Source of the DNA: Ciona intestinalis
Lineage: Eukaryota; Chordata; Ascidiacea; Phlebobranchia; Cionidae
Length of the DNA stretch: 64,000 nt
Direction of reading: 5' to 3'
Assembly: GCF_000224145.3 (NCBI RefSeq)
Contig: NC_020179.2
Span: 612,571-676,570 of the forward strand
How positions within the stretch are numbered: position 1 is the first letter of the stretch; each line of letters begins with the position of its first letter. The notes beneath the pieces are model-generated. The model was not told the DNA's origin and did no database searches. It saw nothing but the letters and a program-made list of their open reading frames with translations. Made by a program: the position numbers and the translations under genes. Below are positions 1 to 13,300 of this stretch, piece after piece.

Positions 1-856
1 ATCTCTTTCCGTTAACGTGCATGTAACCGCAAGTCCCTTTTTCGCTAACCTAGCCAACCTGCTTTACGAGTGTTATTTTCTCCTAAGGGTATTTAGCGGT
101 CAGCGTCAGTTTTAACGTAACTTGAGGTATTTTGGTCCGCCATTCGCGTCGGCGGAGCTAGAAATACGTAACCGTATTATGAGAAAATTCCAGGAAAATT
201 CTTTCGAAACAGAGTTGTATGGTACGATAAATGAAAACCGTTAGCAAACAATAAACCACATTTCCGTAACTTGTTTTTAACAATTAACAACGTTCTTTTA
301 GAGACGTGTGGTTACGTGAGGCTCGCCTAACGCTGCGCTATAGTAGCAGCATCGAGCCTCGAACCCGGGATAAGAGCCAGACGACTACCCACTTTGTTAC
401 GGCGTCGGTTTTTATCAAATAACTGTTTCCCAAACTTTGATAGAACATCCAATTGTGTAAGTCATTGTGTAAGTCATTGTAATAAAGTAGTACGACTGAA
501 CAAAATTGTAAAACGACATGAAAAAGATTTGCACAGCGCGCTTTAGCCTTATTAAAACAATTCATATAAATGAGAAGTTGAATGAAGTGTATACGAGATA
601 CAAATCCGTGGCCATTTATTGCATGTTACAATAAATATTATTTCCGGCCTATTATGTATATGTTCGCTGTAGGTAAATAGTCTAAACAGACATATCACCT
701 GTGAAGAACTGTAGTTAAATTTGTAGTGAGGTTTCACATTGAAGCTGTTACGACCATATACCCTAGCAGTAGGTATATCTGTTGGTCTCACTAAAAAAAT
801 TGAAAAAAAGTACCACTGAAAAAAAATAACGTAAAAAAATGTGGGGTTTCTAAGTG
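1..856. other. ATRX 3' flank with repeat fragments
   Basis: No coding exon was supported here. On the minus strand the segment just below 857 is the ATRX 3' untranslated region. Positions 271-306 match a piece of the common MITE family (compare 3463-3490), and 340-400 resembles the tRNA-like end of the local SINE family. The open frames here lack splice context and family motifs, so I treat them as chance. Confidence 0.5.
615..620 (-). terminator. Candidate poly(A) signal of ATRX
   Basis: Minus-strand AATAAA (plus-strand tttatt) lies about 240 nt after the ATRX stop codon at 857-859. Position and motif fit a polyadenylation signal; no transcript evidence is available and such hexamers are frequent in AT-rich DNA. 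Confidence 0.35.
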
Positions 857-3800
857 TTAACGCGGGACGTGTGTGAACGAAGAAAAACGCGGGTTTCTTG
901 GGTAGAATTGTTGGTGTTGGGCAAAGTTTCTTGGGTAATTAGGGTGCGGTGGTCTGAACGTTGAACTTTGTGGGTTAGGCCTTGGAACATAGGGTGGGAG
1001 GTTGTATAATCCGTTCGGTTGGTTTCTGTTAGAAAATACGTTTATATGCAAACAATAAGGGATTAGATGCACATGATTTCACAGTCAGTGTTCCTTTAAA
1101 ACTAAAAAAAAAATTCCAAATAGTAAAATTAAAGCTATCATAGCAAATTTGAAAGAATTTTTTAGTGTTTTTAACCATAAGTTGTGTTTGGACCACAGTT
1201 TCTCTTAATTACCAATACTTGTTAAGGTTTTCAAAAGTATAAATAAAAATCTTGTTTTTAAAAAGGGCGAGGTCTTGCATTGACGTTCCAGGTGACCTGT
1301 GGTTTAGGCTTGAGCTGGCACATTGCAAAATTAAAAAACTATTTTCCATTCCATCTGAATATTACTGCTGGTATAAATGGTAAAGACCACTATGTGAATT
1401 GTAGCTGTAACTCACCTTTTTTGCAATAAAATTTAAATTTTTTTCGAAAAATAAATTGTCAAAAAATATTTTTTTTTATCTTTGATACTTACTGCACTCT
1501 TGGGTTAACATTACTCGCTTTTACCCGTTGCTGACAGAAACGCAGCTGTTCCAATTTCCGTAGTATATAACTGTGAATAGAGGGGTGACATAGTTTATAT
1601 TTGAACTAAGAAGCGTGGGGTCCAAAACATGCGGCTGATAGCACAATATATGCAGTTTCACGGCTCAATGAAAAAGAAACATTCAATATTTTATAAAGGA
1701 TTTTCAGAGTAAAATTAGCATTGGGTGGCCTATAAGCATAGTTAAGTGTATGGATATAACACAACGGACAAATGATATAAAAACACTGGAAAAAAACATT
1801 TAAAAAAACACAAACATTTTAAAACCCCCAAAAAATAAAACAAACATTTTAAAAACAAAAAAAAAAAAACTTGAATATACCTTCTAGTTCGTTCAATTTG
1901 TGGCCTAACAGAAAGTTTATAAAGTTGTATTTCATGAGCGCATTTCTCAGCGTGTTCTATCTTCAACGATCGGTTTAAATACTTCACTTTTAGCATGATT
2001 TGGTCCAGTGTTTCTGGCTGCAAAAAACAAAACAATGAAATATTTAAGGTTGAGATATGTAAGAATAAATGACACTTAATTTTGTGTGGTGGGCAAAGAC
2101 AGTCTTTATAACACAGGTGTTCTATTTTATTCACCTTGTTCCAGCTTACAAGTTACCATGTATGTTACTACGCGGGTGATAAGTTTTGACAATTTAAACT
2201 AAATTAATTTCCAGAAATTTGAACCAATAAGAGAGATATTTGTGAATGTAACTTGATTTATCCTCACATGGCTGTAAAACGACAGCCGTTATAACACACT
2301 ATAACACTTAAAACGTTGATGTTCTGTTTCATACACCTTGTGCCAGCTTACAAGCTACCATGTATGTTACTACGGGAGCAATTATTTTTCTGAATAGCTT
2401 ATAGTTTGGACAACCCGATAGTGACCACTAGGTTGGAGCAATTGCCGTTAAATGTCTTGCCCAAGAACACATACGCTCACAATGGTATCAGCATTGGAAC
2501 TGGTATCTTTGGTAACGAAGGGAGCGCTTTAACCACATAATTTGGGTCTGGGCAAATATTTTAATACGACAGACATGTTATTTTGGATTTAAAATTGCAG
2601 GCATTACCAGACTATTTATATTCAATAAACCATGAAGAGCTAAGTTTACATTCCTTCTACAATACAAGTGAATGAATGGAACTTATTCATTCAAACACGG
2701 AAGTTTTATTTCATACACCTCATGCCGCTTAAAAGTTACCACGTATGTTTGTGGGTGAAAGGGTGATCATGATTTTAAATTTTAATTGAAAATTTGGAGA
2801 TTACTAATGGCCACAGTATTGAGAAATAAATGGTAAATATTTTGTCCGTGAACGCAAACACACAATTCTATTGAAGAGTTATTTTGGCAATACATAGTAA
2901 ACCACATTGACCGTGGTGCCCAGACAACGTATAAAAAATTAAGCCGTTATGGCTGTTTAAACACCGCCAAATAAAGGAGGCAGTTTCCTTTGAAATTCTT
3001 AGAACCACCTACGCTATATCATGTCTACCAGTCTAGCTTATTGAAGGATTGCTGTTTACAATCGTAAATGAATCGTTTATTCTGTCTGGCGGTGCAACAA
3101 CAGTGGTTAGAACACCGGTGTTCTGCTTCATACACATTGTGACAGCTCACGAATTACCAAATATATATCGTTCTTTTCGTATTGCTGACAATTTTAACAA
3201 CTGACATCTTGGTTGTAGCATTTGCCGCCAAGTGTCTTGCCCCCAAAACACACAGGCCCACAATGATAGCAGCGTCGAGCCTCGAATAAAATCTTTATTT
3301 ACCTTACAATTATCCAGTTGTTTTGTATTTTTCTCAAGTTCTTTTTCAGCAATGTCGATCAGTTGTTTAATGGTTGCAATACTGTAATGCAAGTTGGTTT
3401 AAAAATACTTCTGTGGGGTAAGATGAGATACCGCAAGCACTGGAATCTCATATTTCCTGATCGTGTTTTTAACAATTAACAACGTTCTTTTAGAATCGTG
3501 TTTTATACATAGTAAATATATTTTTTTGCTTACTACCAAATTCCAAATTGAGGAATAAAACAGAATAAGAACACGCCCCATCCACCCCCAACTTTAAATA
3601 ACCACGTACCCAAGTTTTAGTAGCGGACTATCGTGGGGAACGGGGGGGAATCTCTCACGGTCATACTCGTCCCATGCGTTGCGTCGATCTGCCTCACTTA
3701 GCTCTTCGTCAGCCTGATGTCCCAACAACGAATCATGCTCGTGGTACGATACAATCAGATCACGTGACTTGGGATCCTGTCACAGTTAAGTGAGTGATGA

Positions 3801-4347
3801 CGACATGGTCGTAAAATAACTTTTTTTTATAAAAAAAGGAAAAAAGGACCTGCTATTGCGTAATGTAATTCTCACCCTTAAAAATGTAATGTAAAAAAGT
3901 ATATATAGTAGGGTGGGGGAAGATGGACATATTGAACACCTTTTTATTCTATTTTCTCGCCTCATTTAGTCGTAAATATCCTTACGCCCCCAATAGACCA
4001 TAGTTAATTGTTTAAAACACTATCATGATATTTGGATTGCATGTGCTGAAGGTGTTGAAGGTGTTGAAGGTTTCCACCTCCTCCTACATTGCTATATATA
4101 TAAGTATATACATAATACATATATATACAAATTGCATCATACCTATCATAATACAGGTGATGCTTACCAATAATATATCCGACAACAATTGGTCTTTTGG
4201 TTTGATGGGCGTAGGTCGTGACTTGATCGTTTCTTTCGTTAAGCGTTCAGGTTTAAAAGTATAAAGTTCCGCAATATCGTTTGCCGTGTAATGACGTTCT
4301 ATTTGCTGCTCGTCTACCACTCTGGATGCCAAAGATTGCTTCACAAC
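857..4347 (-). CDS. ATRX: ATRX exons 32-36: C-terminal region
   Basis: Exons (minus): 4168-4347, 3610-3776, 3303-3381, 1881-2017, 857-1025. Exon 32 begins [21 protein letters not shown], a close match to the conserved ATRX stretch following motif VI; exon 33 carries [12 protein letters not shown] and DRRNAWDEY, also typical. Exons 34-35 are a helical stretch with no confident family match, and exon 36 is a Pro/Asn/Arg-rich tail (about 56 residues, PHPNYPRNF and [11 protein letters not shown]). The junctions keep frame, but the last three exons rest on splice signals rather than homology. Confidence 0.75.
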
Positions 4348-7300
4348 CTGCAAAACATTGGGTTCAAAGGTATTGTACCATTATTTAAATAAATAAAAAA
4401 ATTGTATCATTTATTAAAAAAAATTATTTAAAAGAAAAAATGGTACCATTAAGAATGACTTACGATTTTAAGATGCAAACAATTTCGTCAAAATTAAATT
4501 GATACGCTTGAGCTAAGTGCAATTAATTAAACTTAAGATAAATTTAGTTCAGCGTAAAGTGCAATTTTTTATTTCGTTCTATTCTAGTATGTAGGTGGGG
4601 TTGTACAGCAAGGCACACCGTGGCCTAAATATAGGACCAGAGTTCACAGTTAACGCGATACTCAGAGTTCGACAACCTATTATACTTTACGCGAGTAAAT
4701 TCCAATAGTGTGACGCGCCCCGAGACTGAGGTTGTACCAGAGTTCGCATTTAACCCGACACCCAAGGTGTTACCACATGAACCTCGCCAGATGTTAAAGC
4801 GTCGCGTTTCCCATAGTACGCGACAAGGGCTTTAAATAGTAATAGATGGGGGATCTTTCCTTGACAGCTTGGCCAAAGTAAGATGTTCCTGTCTAGCGTT
4901 AACATATGCTAAGCCTATGCCAACATAGTAAAACTATGTTTAATCATTATTACAAAAAAATATTTTTCAAGCAATGTTATTTTTTCATTACAAATTTACA
5001 TCTGATTTAAAAATTTAGGACGCAAATTATTTTCGGTGAACTGAAAAATTGTACCCTCACATAAAAGTTTACATTTATTATATATATGATACAGATTAGG
5101 GGGTAGAGTCCGAAGAATTTTCTGCAAAGCACCCTGCTATTTTGTATGTAACTTAATACAGTATCTGATCCTATCTGTACAATCTAATACTTATATAATT
5201 CACCCTGAGGTGTCAGAGATAAACCATTCTGTTCAATTAGTGGTAAACAACAAACCCATAATTTACATTTTTTGAAATTGCTATTTTTTCCAGAAATTAC
5301 GAATTGGAAACTAGATATACTACTTCCGCATATTTCTCAGTTTAAGAGGTCGCGTGCAGCCATGCATTAAAAGATAAGCAGTTGACCCTAGCGGAAGTAT
5401 TGTGTGTAAAGATGGGACAATAAAACTGCACCACTATGTACCAGGTAGCGGCTTCTGAGGTCAAATTTTAAAAATGTTCGTGACAATGAATTCCAAAGGC
5501 ATCTGTCAGCGCGAGTCCACCTGTTGCAAGCAACCGTGAAACAGCTATTGCTTGCTAACAATGGCTGTATTAGCCTGTATATAATGTAGGAATTTACGGC
5601 GTGAATGTTTGCTGGCTTTCATTTGAAACGTCAGTCTGCTTCCGTAGGGATATAATGTATGGCATGGTGGCATTGATAAACAATACATAGGGATGCACTA
5701 TTACATTTGTCAAATCTTAGGGGGTTTAACTCAAGACTTGGCAATGTTATGGACATTATTAATGCATGGTTTAACCTAAGTAGAGGCTTTATCTTGAGAT
5801 TTGCAAAAGCAATAGAGCATGCAATATAATATTGTGGGGTAAGATGGGACATGATTTAAACCCATTTTCTTGTCCCATCTGGTAGCAAACAAAAAATATT
5901 TACAGAATTATACATACGTAGGCCTGCAATTTTAAAAAAGGGTTTTAAATTGTTTTAAACAAGATCAGAAAATGTGAGATTTAGGTGCAAACGGTATCCC
6001 ATCTTACACCACAGTACTATATGCTGCGTGTTTTGCCAAAATAGGTTCTCTGATACGATTTAATGCATCATTTATTAGAGGAGCTAGTACCTTGACATCA
6101 TGCGAAAAATATTTCTGTTGCGTGTCGATGTGCGTTGGCCCATTGAGGTGATATATTTGTTGCGACGATTTTATGAGACAAAAAAAATCGAACAATATAA
6201 TAAAAAATCATGGCAAACTTCAAAGGGTCACCAAGAGTTAAGTAATCTCACACAAAGTACTGCATTTACTGCAACTATTAACTGCGGGGATCGTGTAAAT
6301 TTAGGAGATTTAAAGGGTTGAAAGTAAAAAGTTTGTACGGTCCTAATTTGGGAATTTGTGTTAAAATAAAAGTCAAATCTAACCATGTATTTTGAGTTAA
6401 GCATTGTGCTGACAAGCAAAGCCCCTTTGGTAAACGTTACCATACAGGGCTGTTTTGTAATAGGGGGATTTCTGGGCTGTCTGCAAAATGCGTCACCGAA
6501 ACTAAATGAATCACTTTCGTTATACAATATTACTCAGTAATTTAAGCTTGTTAAATCAGGAACTTTTTGCACTAAACAAATTTGCATTTTTTGGCACTAA
6601 ATTAATTTGAATTTTTGCACCAAACACATTAACGTTTTGCGCCAAATAAATTTACCTTTAACACGAAATACAACCTTATTTTGACACCAAACACAATATG
6701 ACATTGGGTTTAACTTAACTAACTTAACAAACTACTGAAATGAATTTCAAACATCAATCGAAGCCAACAGAAACAAATCACCCACAAAGAATTTTGTTTT
6801 TAAAGATCTCTTTCAAACACAATTCACCAAACATATAATACATGCTTACATACGAAGTAAAAAAGTAAATATTTTAAACCGCAGGCATCCGCGAATCAAA
6901 ACAGCTTTACAGATGAGTCGCATAATCACATATGCTGAGCAACGCTTCGTAAACCTTTACTTTGTTGGTTGTAAAATTTTGTAAACAAAACCATATTACA
7001 CAATTTTTTTCCCCTCGAAACGTCATATACATACATAGTAGATAGTACATACAACACATATATATAGGCTATATATATATATATATATCTAGAAATATTT
7101 ATTTGTGCTAGGATAGTTAGTTTTACTCTCAAATATGCAGTAATGTAATATGAAGGTTTTTTTTGCGACGGCTAAATTTTAAAAATTGAAATTTTAATTG
7201 AAACTTTATTTAATTTTGAAAAAGACTGGAATTTTAAATTTACGAGTTTTAATTGGAATTTGAAATGCAACATACGAAAAACATTGCAGGATTTAATAGA

Positions 7301-10300
7301 TAAACCGGTTCAAACCGCATTTAACTGGATTTGCTGCAACAAACCATAAACACACCTGGCGATCATAGATTTTTTCTTCCATCGTTCCTTGGGCGATGAA
7401 GCGATATATATAACATGGTTTAGTTTGTCCAAAACGATAGATGCGGAAAATAGATTGGACGTCGTGTGTTGGGTTCCAGGACGCGTCAAACACGATTGCT
7501 CTGGTTAGAAACACAAATAACATAGTTTAAAACAAATATTTGATAATTGAAGTATAAAAATAATTGATAATTGTGGGTAATAGAAATATTTTTTGCCAGA
7601 AAATGTAAAATAGTTGATTTTTTTTAAATTTAATCCCATTTAAAGTAAAACATGTTTAAAAAAGGAGAAAAAATAATTTAAAAAAGTAAACCTTTTATAT
7701 TTTTAAAACACCGGAAATTTTAAAACGAGCTGTACAATGCGCATGAGGGGAAAGATTCATGCGCGAACTCTTAACCCAATTCGGAAGTTAGTCAATGTGA
7801 TTCAAGTTTTGTGTGTTTAGGGTTTTCCGGTTCATTTGTATGGCAAACATATGTTTTAAAATGTTAAACAAGGCGTGAATTTCAAGCTACAGTCTTGAGT
7901 CATGGGGTTCAAATAATGGTAAACAATCCAATTGAATACTGGTGCTGTTTCGTAACCAGCAATTTACAATTTTTGAGGTTTTTGGGGGTGTATTAAATAG
8001 TCGTTATGTGGTTAACGGCAGTTTTGCTTGAAGAAAATCGCACTAAATCTATGCAAAGGTCAGTACAGCTTGCAAGATAGTGATTTTCATCAAAGCAAAT
8101 TATATAACTACATAACGATATATATATTTTCGCCCACGAAAAACTTACATTAACTATCTAATATTATGGTAGGGCGGGAAAGATAAGACATATTATTATT
8201 CTCTTTTATCACCTATTTGGTAGTAAACAAAAAATGTTTACACAATCGTTTAGCCGTATCCTCACAACTCTGATAATTGTTAAACACACAATCAGGAAAT
8301 ATGGGATTTAGTTGCTAACAGCATCCATCATACCCACGGTACTATAAATCTATATATTGGTCTAATGAATACAATGAATAGTTTTTGGTGATTTGCATAC
8401 AACGTGTATGATTGGAAAACAGATTTTATCAAAGTAAAGAGATGCGTTAATATACTCATATTTAATGAGAAACACTTTTAAATATTTTTTTTAAATTTTA
8501 GAAAGAAAAAAAACTGTGTTAGGACGTGCGTAGGAAACACTTTCAAATAAGCCACTACAGAATAAACTAATTCTTTTCATACTACCATGCCGTAACTACA
8601 CAGGAAGTTGAGCAACCGTCTGAAAATTTTGCAAATTCAGAGAAACTGACATAATATTAATTTGACGTCATTTCAGTAGGACTAATTTAAAAAAAACAAT
8701 TTAAATTAAAACGAAATACAAGTGTATGTATTGTAAAAAACAAACATTTTTATCTTTCATAAACCAATTGAAATTAAACGGAAAACAGATGCACTGTGAA
8801 AAATATGTGAAGTGGTGCATAGTAAAAATGGCAGCAACGAAAAAAACATAATAAAATTCACGCATGGTGTTTTAATTCGTAAATGTGAAGTTCTACGACA
8901 TGGCACGCTGAAACCAAAACTGTTACCACATATAGTAGGTTGGGGTAAGATGGTCCATATTTTTATTTTATTTTCTATTTATTAAAAAATACTTTCTTAA
9001 TCATTTACCCTTATCCATACAAATTTGTTAATTGTTAAAAACACAGTTAGGTAATATTCTGCGCTAACAGTATCCATCTTACCCCACAGTACCATGCATT
9101 AAAACCTAATACCACTAAATAATATACAGTAGGGTGAGGTAAGACGGGACAACTTTAGCACAATTAACAATAGTCTATGGGAGTTGTAAGAATATGGTTT
9201 TATAATTTATTAAATGTTCTTTGTTTACTACCAAATGGAACAAAATAATAGAATAAAAAGTCTCCCATCTTCCCTCACCCAACTAAATAATTTGTTTTTA
9301 CCTGTTTGCCCCCACCAGATTTATTCCAATACCTCCAGCTCTTGTGGAAACCAACATGAGGCGACACCTAGTGTCCGATTCATTGTTAAACTGGTCAATG
9401 ATCGTCTTTCTTCGCTCGTTTTTTGTAGAACCATCCATCCGATAATAATCAACGTCTTTGTACCTTTGAAATGAATGAACGATGAATAAAATGGATGAAT
9501 GAAAAAAGAATGGAAAAATAAATGAATGTATCCTTTTATACCAAACACAATATGACATTTTGTTCAAAAAATGAAATGAACGAATGAATGAATGACACCT
9601 ATATCCTCGCATGAAAATAGCGGTATGTATATCACGGGTGTTATGTTTCAGCTGTTTGTAACTTTGTTGGAGATTAAGTTGGTAGGGTTACATGTTTGAA
9701 ACTTTGTTGGTGATTATTTTGTTCTGTGTCGCTGAGAATTCGAACCACTCATTAGTGACCATGGGATTAAAGCAATGACCCTTAAGTGTCCTCGACAGTT
9801 GTCATAACACGGGTGTTCTGTTTCATACACCTTGTGACCGCTTACAAGTTATCACATTGTTGGTGAATGTGTTTTCTGCTGATAATTTGGACCATTAGTG
9901 ACCACTGGGTTGGAGCATTTGCCATTAAGTAAGGTCAGCTAAGTTAAGCAACATTAAGCATTAAACTCGATATCCGTGTATAATGAGCACTCTAACCATT
10001 AAGCCATGATGCAGAAAAAAACTTCATGGTATGAGCAATGCGTGGGTATAAGCTTGCTTGACCTAACAGCGAAAATTGCTTCAACCCACAGAATAAATAC
10101 ATAACAGCTGAGTAAAAAAATGGCCACCCACACCAAATAAAAATTTCTCCAACCCACAAGCTTGGTTGGGTTGGGGCAGGTTTTGATTTATATGCGGTTT
10201 CCAGTACCAAGGAAGGTTATGAATCATGCATTGAAAATGTGTGCGTAGGAATAAAGTAGTTTTACTATGGTTGGGAAGTTTGTTTAGTCATGGAGAAATG

Positions 10301-13300
10301 GGTATGGGGGGGGGTCTATGTAAACGTGGTGGTTTTAAGGTACAACTCATGTATAGTAAAACAAACAAACTTATTTAGAAAGCTAAAACTTAAAATATAG
10401 TAAAACAAATAAACTTATTTAGTATTAAAAGTAAAATTCAAATAAATAAGCTCAACTAAAGTATTTTAATATGCTCTGTATAGAAGTATTCCAGTATGCG
10501 TCCTTGGACAAGACACTTAACCACAATTTCTCCAACCCAGTGGTCACTAATAAGTTGCTAAATTATAAAAAAAAGCATAAAAAAGATGGAAATATCCCCC
10601 CAAAATAATCACCCACAAAGTAATATGCATGGTCGCAAAGAGAACACTAATGCTTATTTGAACTTACCATTTCATTATTCGAACACCAGTTGGTGAACGT
10701 GTGTTATCGCTCCCATCCATTGTAACATAACGAAGGATATCTTCAATGAGATCTAGTGTTAGCAATGATTGGGAAAATAAAACAACTTTGTCGCCCATCA
10801 TCGTTGAAGACTTTAATATGCTTAATAGCAAAGTTATCTGAAAAAATATAATAAAAATAACTTAAATTTATATTTGTTTAAGTTGTAATTTTATTGTGTA
10901 ACCGTAACTTACATGTAAAATTTTTAATCTAAAAAGTAGTTTATTAATGTGTGTAAAGCAAAACTCTTCATTAAAAATAATTGATCAATTTTTTTGGCAG
11001 TTTCGGCATGGCATTGTTTTGTAATAAAGCTTTTTTTGCAAACAGGTATACTCGTATAGATGTTGTATTTATTTTGCTAGATAAATATACGTTTATTTAA
11101 CCAGCCAGCAAGCGAACTGGCTAAGTTGTTTTAGGCTACCAACAATCCAGTTCTTCAAGTATGATAATAAAGAGCATTAAGTGTTCGGCAAACATTAAAG
11201 GTCACACAAGGTGATATACGTAACATACTTTTGTTTAAACAGTAATTAACCCAAGATTTCCCATAGTGTAATGTTACCCACACACAACAAAATGTAATTA
11301 GTAGTGTTGCCCACCTTGCCACTCATTTCCACAGAATCATAAAGCAAGTTGTCACTCGGCATCACTTTTTCAAACCACAGTTCTTTGGTGGGGTCGTCTG
11401 AGAGCAAATAGATAATTTTGACGCACAGTCAATAATACATGGTCTGTCATGCGTGCAAAGTGAGACAGATGACGCTTTAAAATATTTGCAAGCACTATCC
11501 AGCTATCTCTACTTGTTTAACCCTTGGCCTACAGAGAAAAGTTTTGCTTAAACTACCAGAATTTTTTATTTTTTATAGGAAACAGAATTTTTGTACAAAA
11601 ATATTTTGCAACTTTTTTTGTAAAGCGGAAGCAATCGCTCTTTGCAGCTATTTTTAGTTTATTAACCCATATAGAGAATTTTTCTGGTATAGTATAAATA
11701 TTGTATTTAGTTTTTGCACAATAAAATTTATGTAGATACTATCAAAACCAACGTTTGGTCTGCCATGTGGAAAAATAAAATAAAACTAAATCGACCCCGA
11801 AAGCATAAAAAAACAGTTTATAATAAACATTACATAAAGCATTGTAATATATTGCGTTAATATAAAAACTGTGTGAGGTTGTACCTGTTGCAGAAGTAGT
11901 TAGCAGGTCTTTAGCTCGCTGAAGTAAATCTTTCTTTTCCAAACAATCTTGTAAACTACCTCCTTTTGAAAGAATTAGTTTCTTTAAATCCTAAAAAAAA
12001 CATTAGCTTTCTTTTAAATCTGTAAAGATATATATATATAAATTTTATGCGGAATGGTATTCCACCAAACTTTAAAAACAAGAGTGAAAACCAATATTTC
12101 AGAACCCTTAATATTGTTTACCCCGCTGTTAGGTGTCTATACAAACAAGCAGAGATAAAGTATATTGCATTCACTACAATAATCAATGAGGTTCCCTATG
12201 TTTGACAACTATGAGTGTAACTGTATTTTAACAATGTCAACCCAGATTTAACCCTGCTGTTAGGTGTCTGTACAAACAAGCAGAGCCAAAGTATATTGTA
12301 TTCACCACATTAATCAATGAAGTTTCCTATGTTTGACAACTATAGGTGTAACTGCATTTTAACAATGTCCTCCTATTTTCCCAATAGTTTCTACATAACA
12401 TTAAGAAATGTGTCAACCACCGTCTCATGAAACTACATCCAATTAAATAACTAACCTGCACGGACATGGATGATATTTTACTCATATCATCCGATGGAGG
12501 TTCTTCACCCTCCAAGTCCTCCTCGGATGTCTCGTCCTCATCATTAAGGAAAGATCGAATATCTTCACGAGCTTCCTCTGCATTCTACAGGGATGGAAAT
12601 GAAGTTTGTTCAAAAAGACTGAAAACGATTGCAGCGTGGGGTCTGGGGGCGGCTAAATCTGACGCTTGTGAAGGCTAAACTTTGCGATGACCTTTTTGAC
12701 GTAAAAAGTCGGATATTTGCAAAAGATTTTATCCCTGGTTCTAAGAAGAACAGGAGGATTGTAGGTAAAAGATTTCTAACAACCTTATATATATATTTTT
12801 TTAATTTAATTTAAATGGATATAACTTTTTTTTATTTTATCTATTTTCATTTTTCATTACTCTATTAAACAAAACACAATCGCATTCCAACAATAATCTT
12901 ATGACCTGTTGATTTTCGCGGCGAATTTTATCCAGCAGCAAAGCTTTAGGATGACACACAATCAATAAGAGGTTTTTGAAATCTTGAAAAAGTTGTCCTT
13001 TTCTGTTTCCCACGTCCCCACATTGGAAAGTTGAAAGGTATTGTTCGTATAAACGAATCTGAGATATCAAAAATGTTACTTTGATGCTTACATTTTACTA
13101 TGATTTATTTTTATAACTAAAAATATATTTTACAAAAAACATTTAAAACATAATTGAATCTCAAAATGTACAATATGGGTTTAGTAGCCACATTTTTATT
13201 TGACAATTTTTCTGAGTAATTCTTGCTGTAGCAAGCTTTAAAAAAAATACATAAAAAATTTGTGCTATTTATATATACATTGCATGATATATAAACATAT

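Noticed and set aside
338..791. Overlapping minus-strand open frames below the ATRX stop
   Set aside because: No splice context, no motifs, and they overlap SINE-like sequence; they lie in the ATRX 3' UTR or flank.
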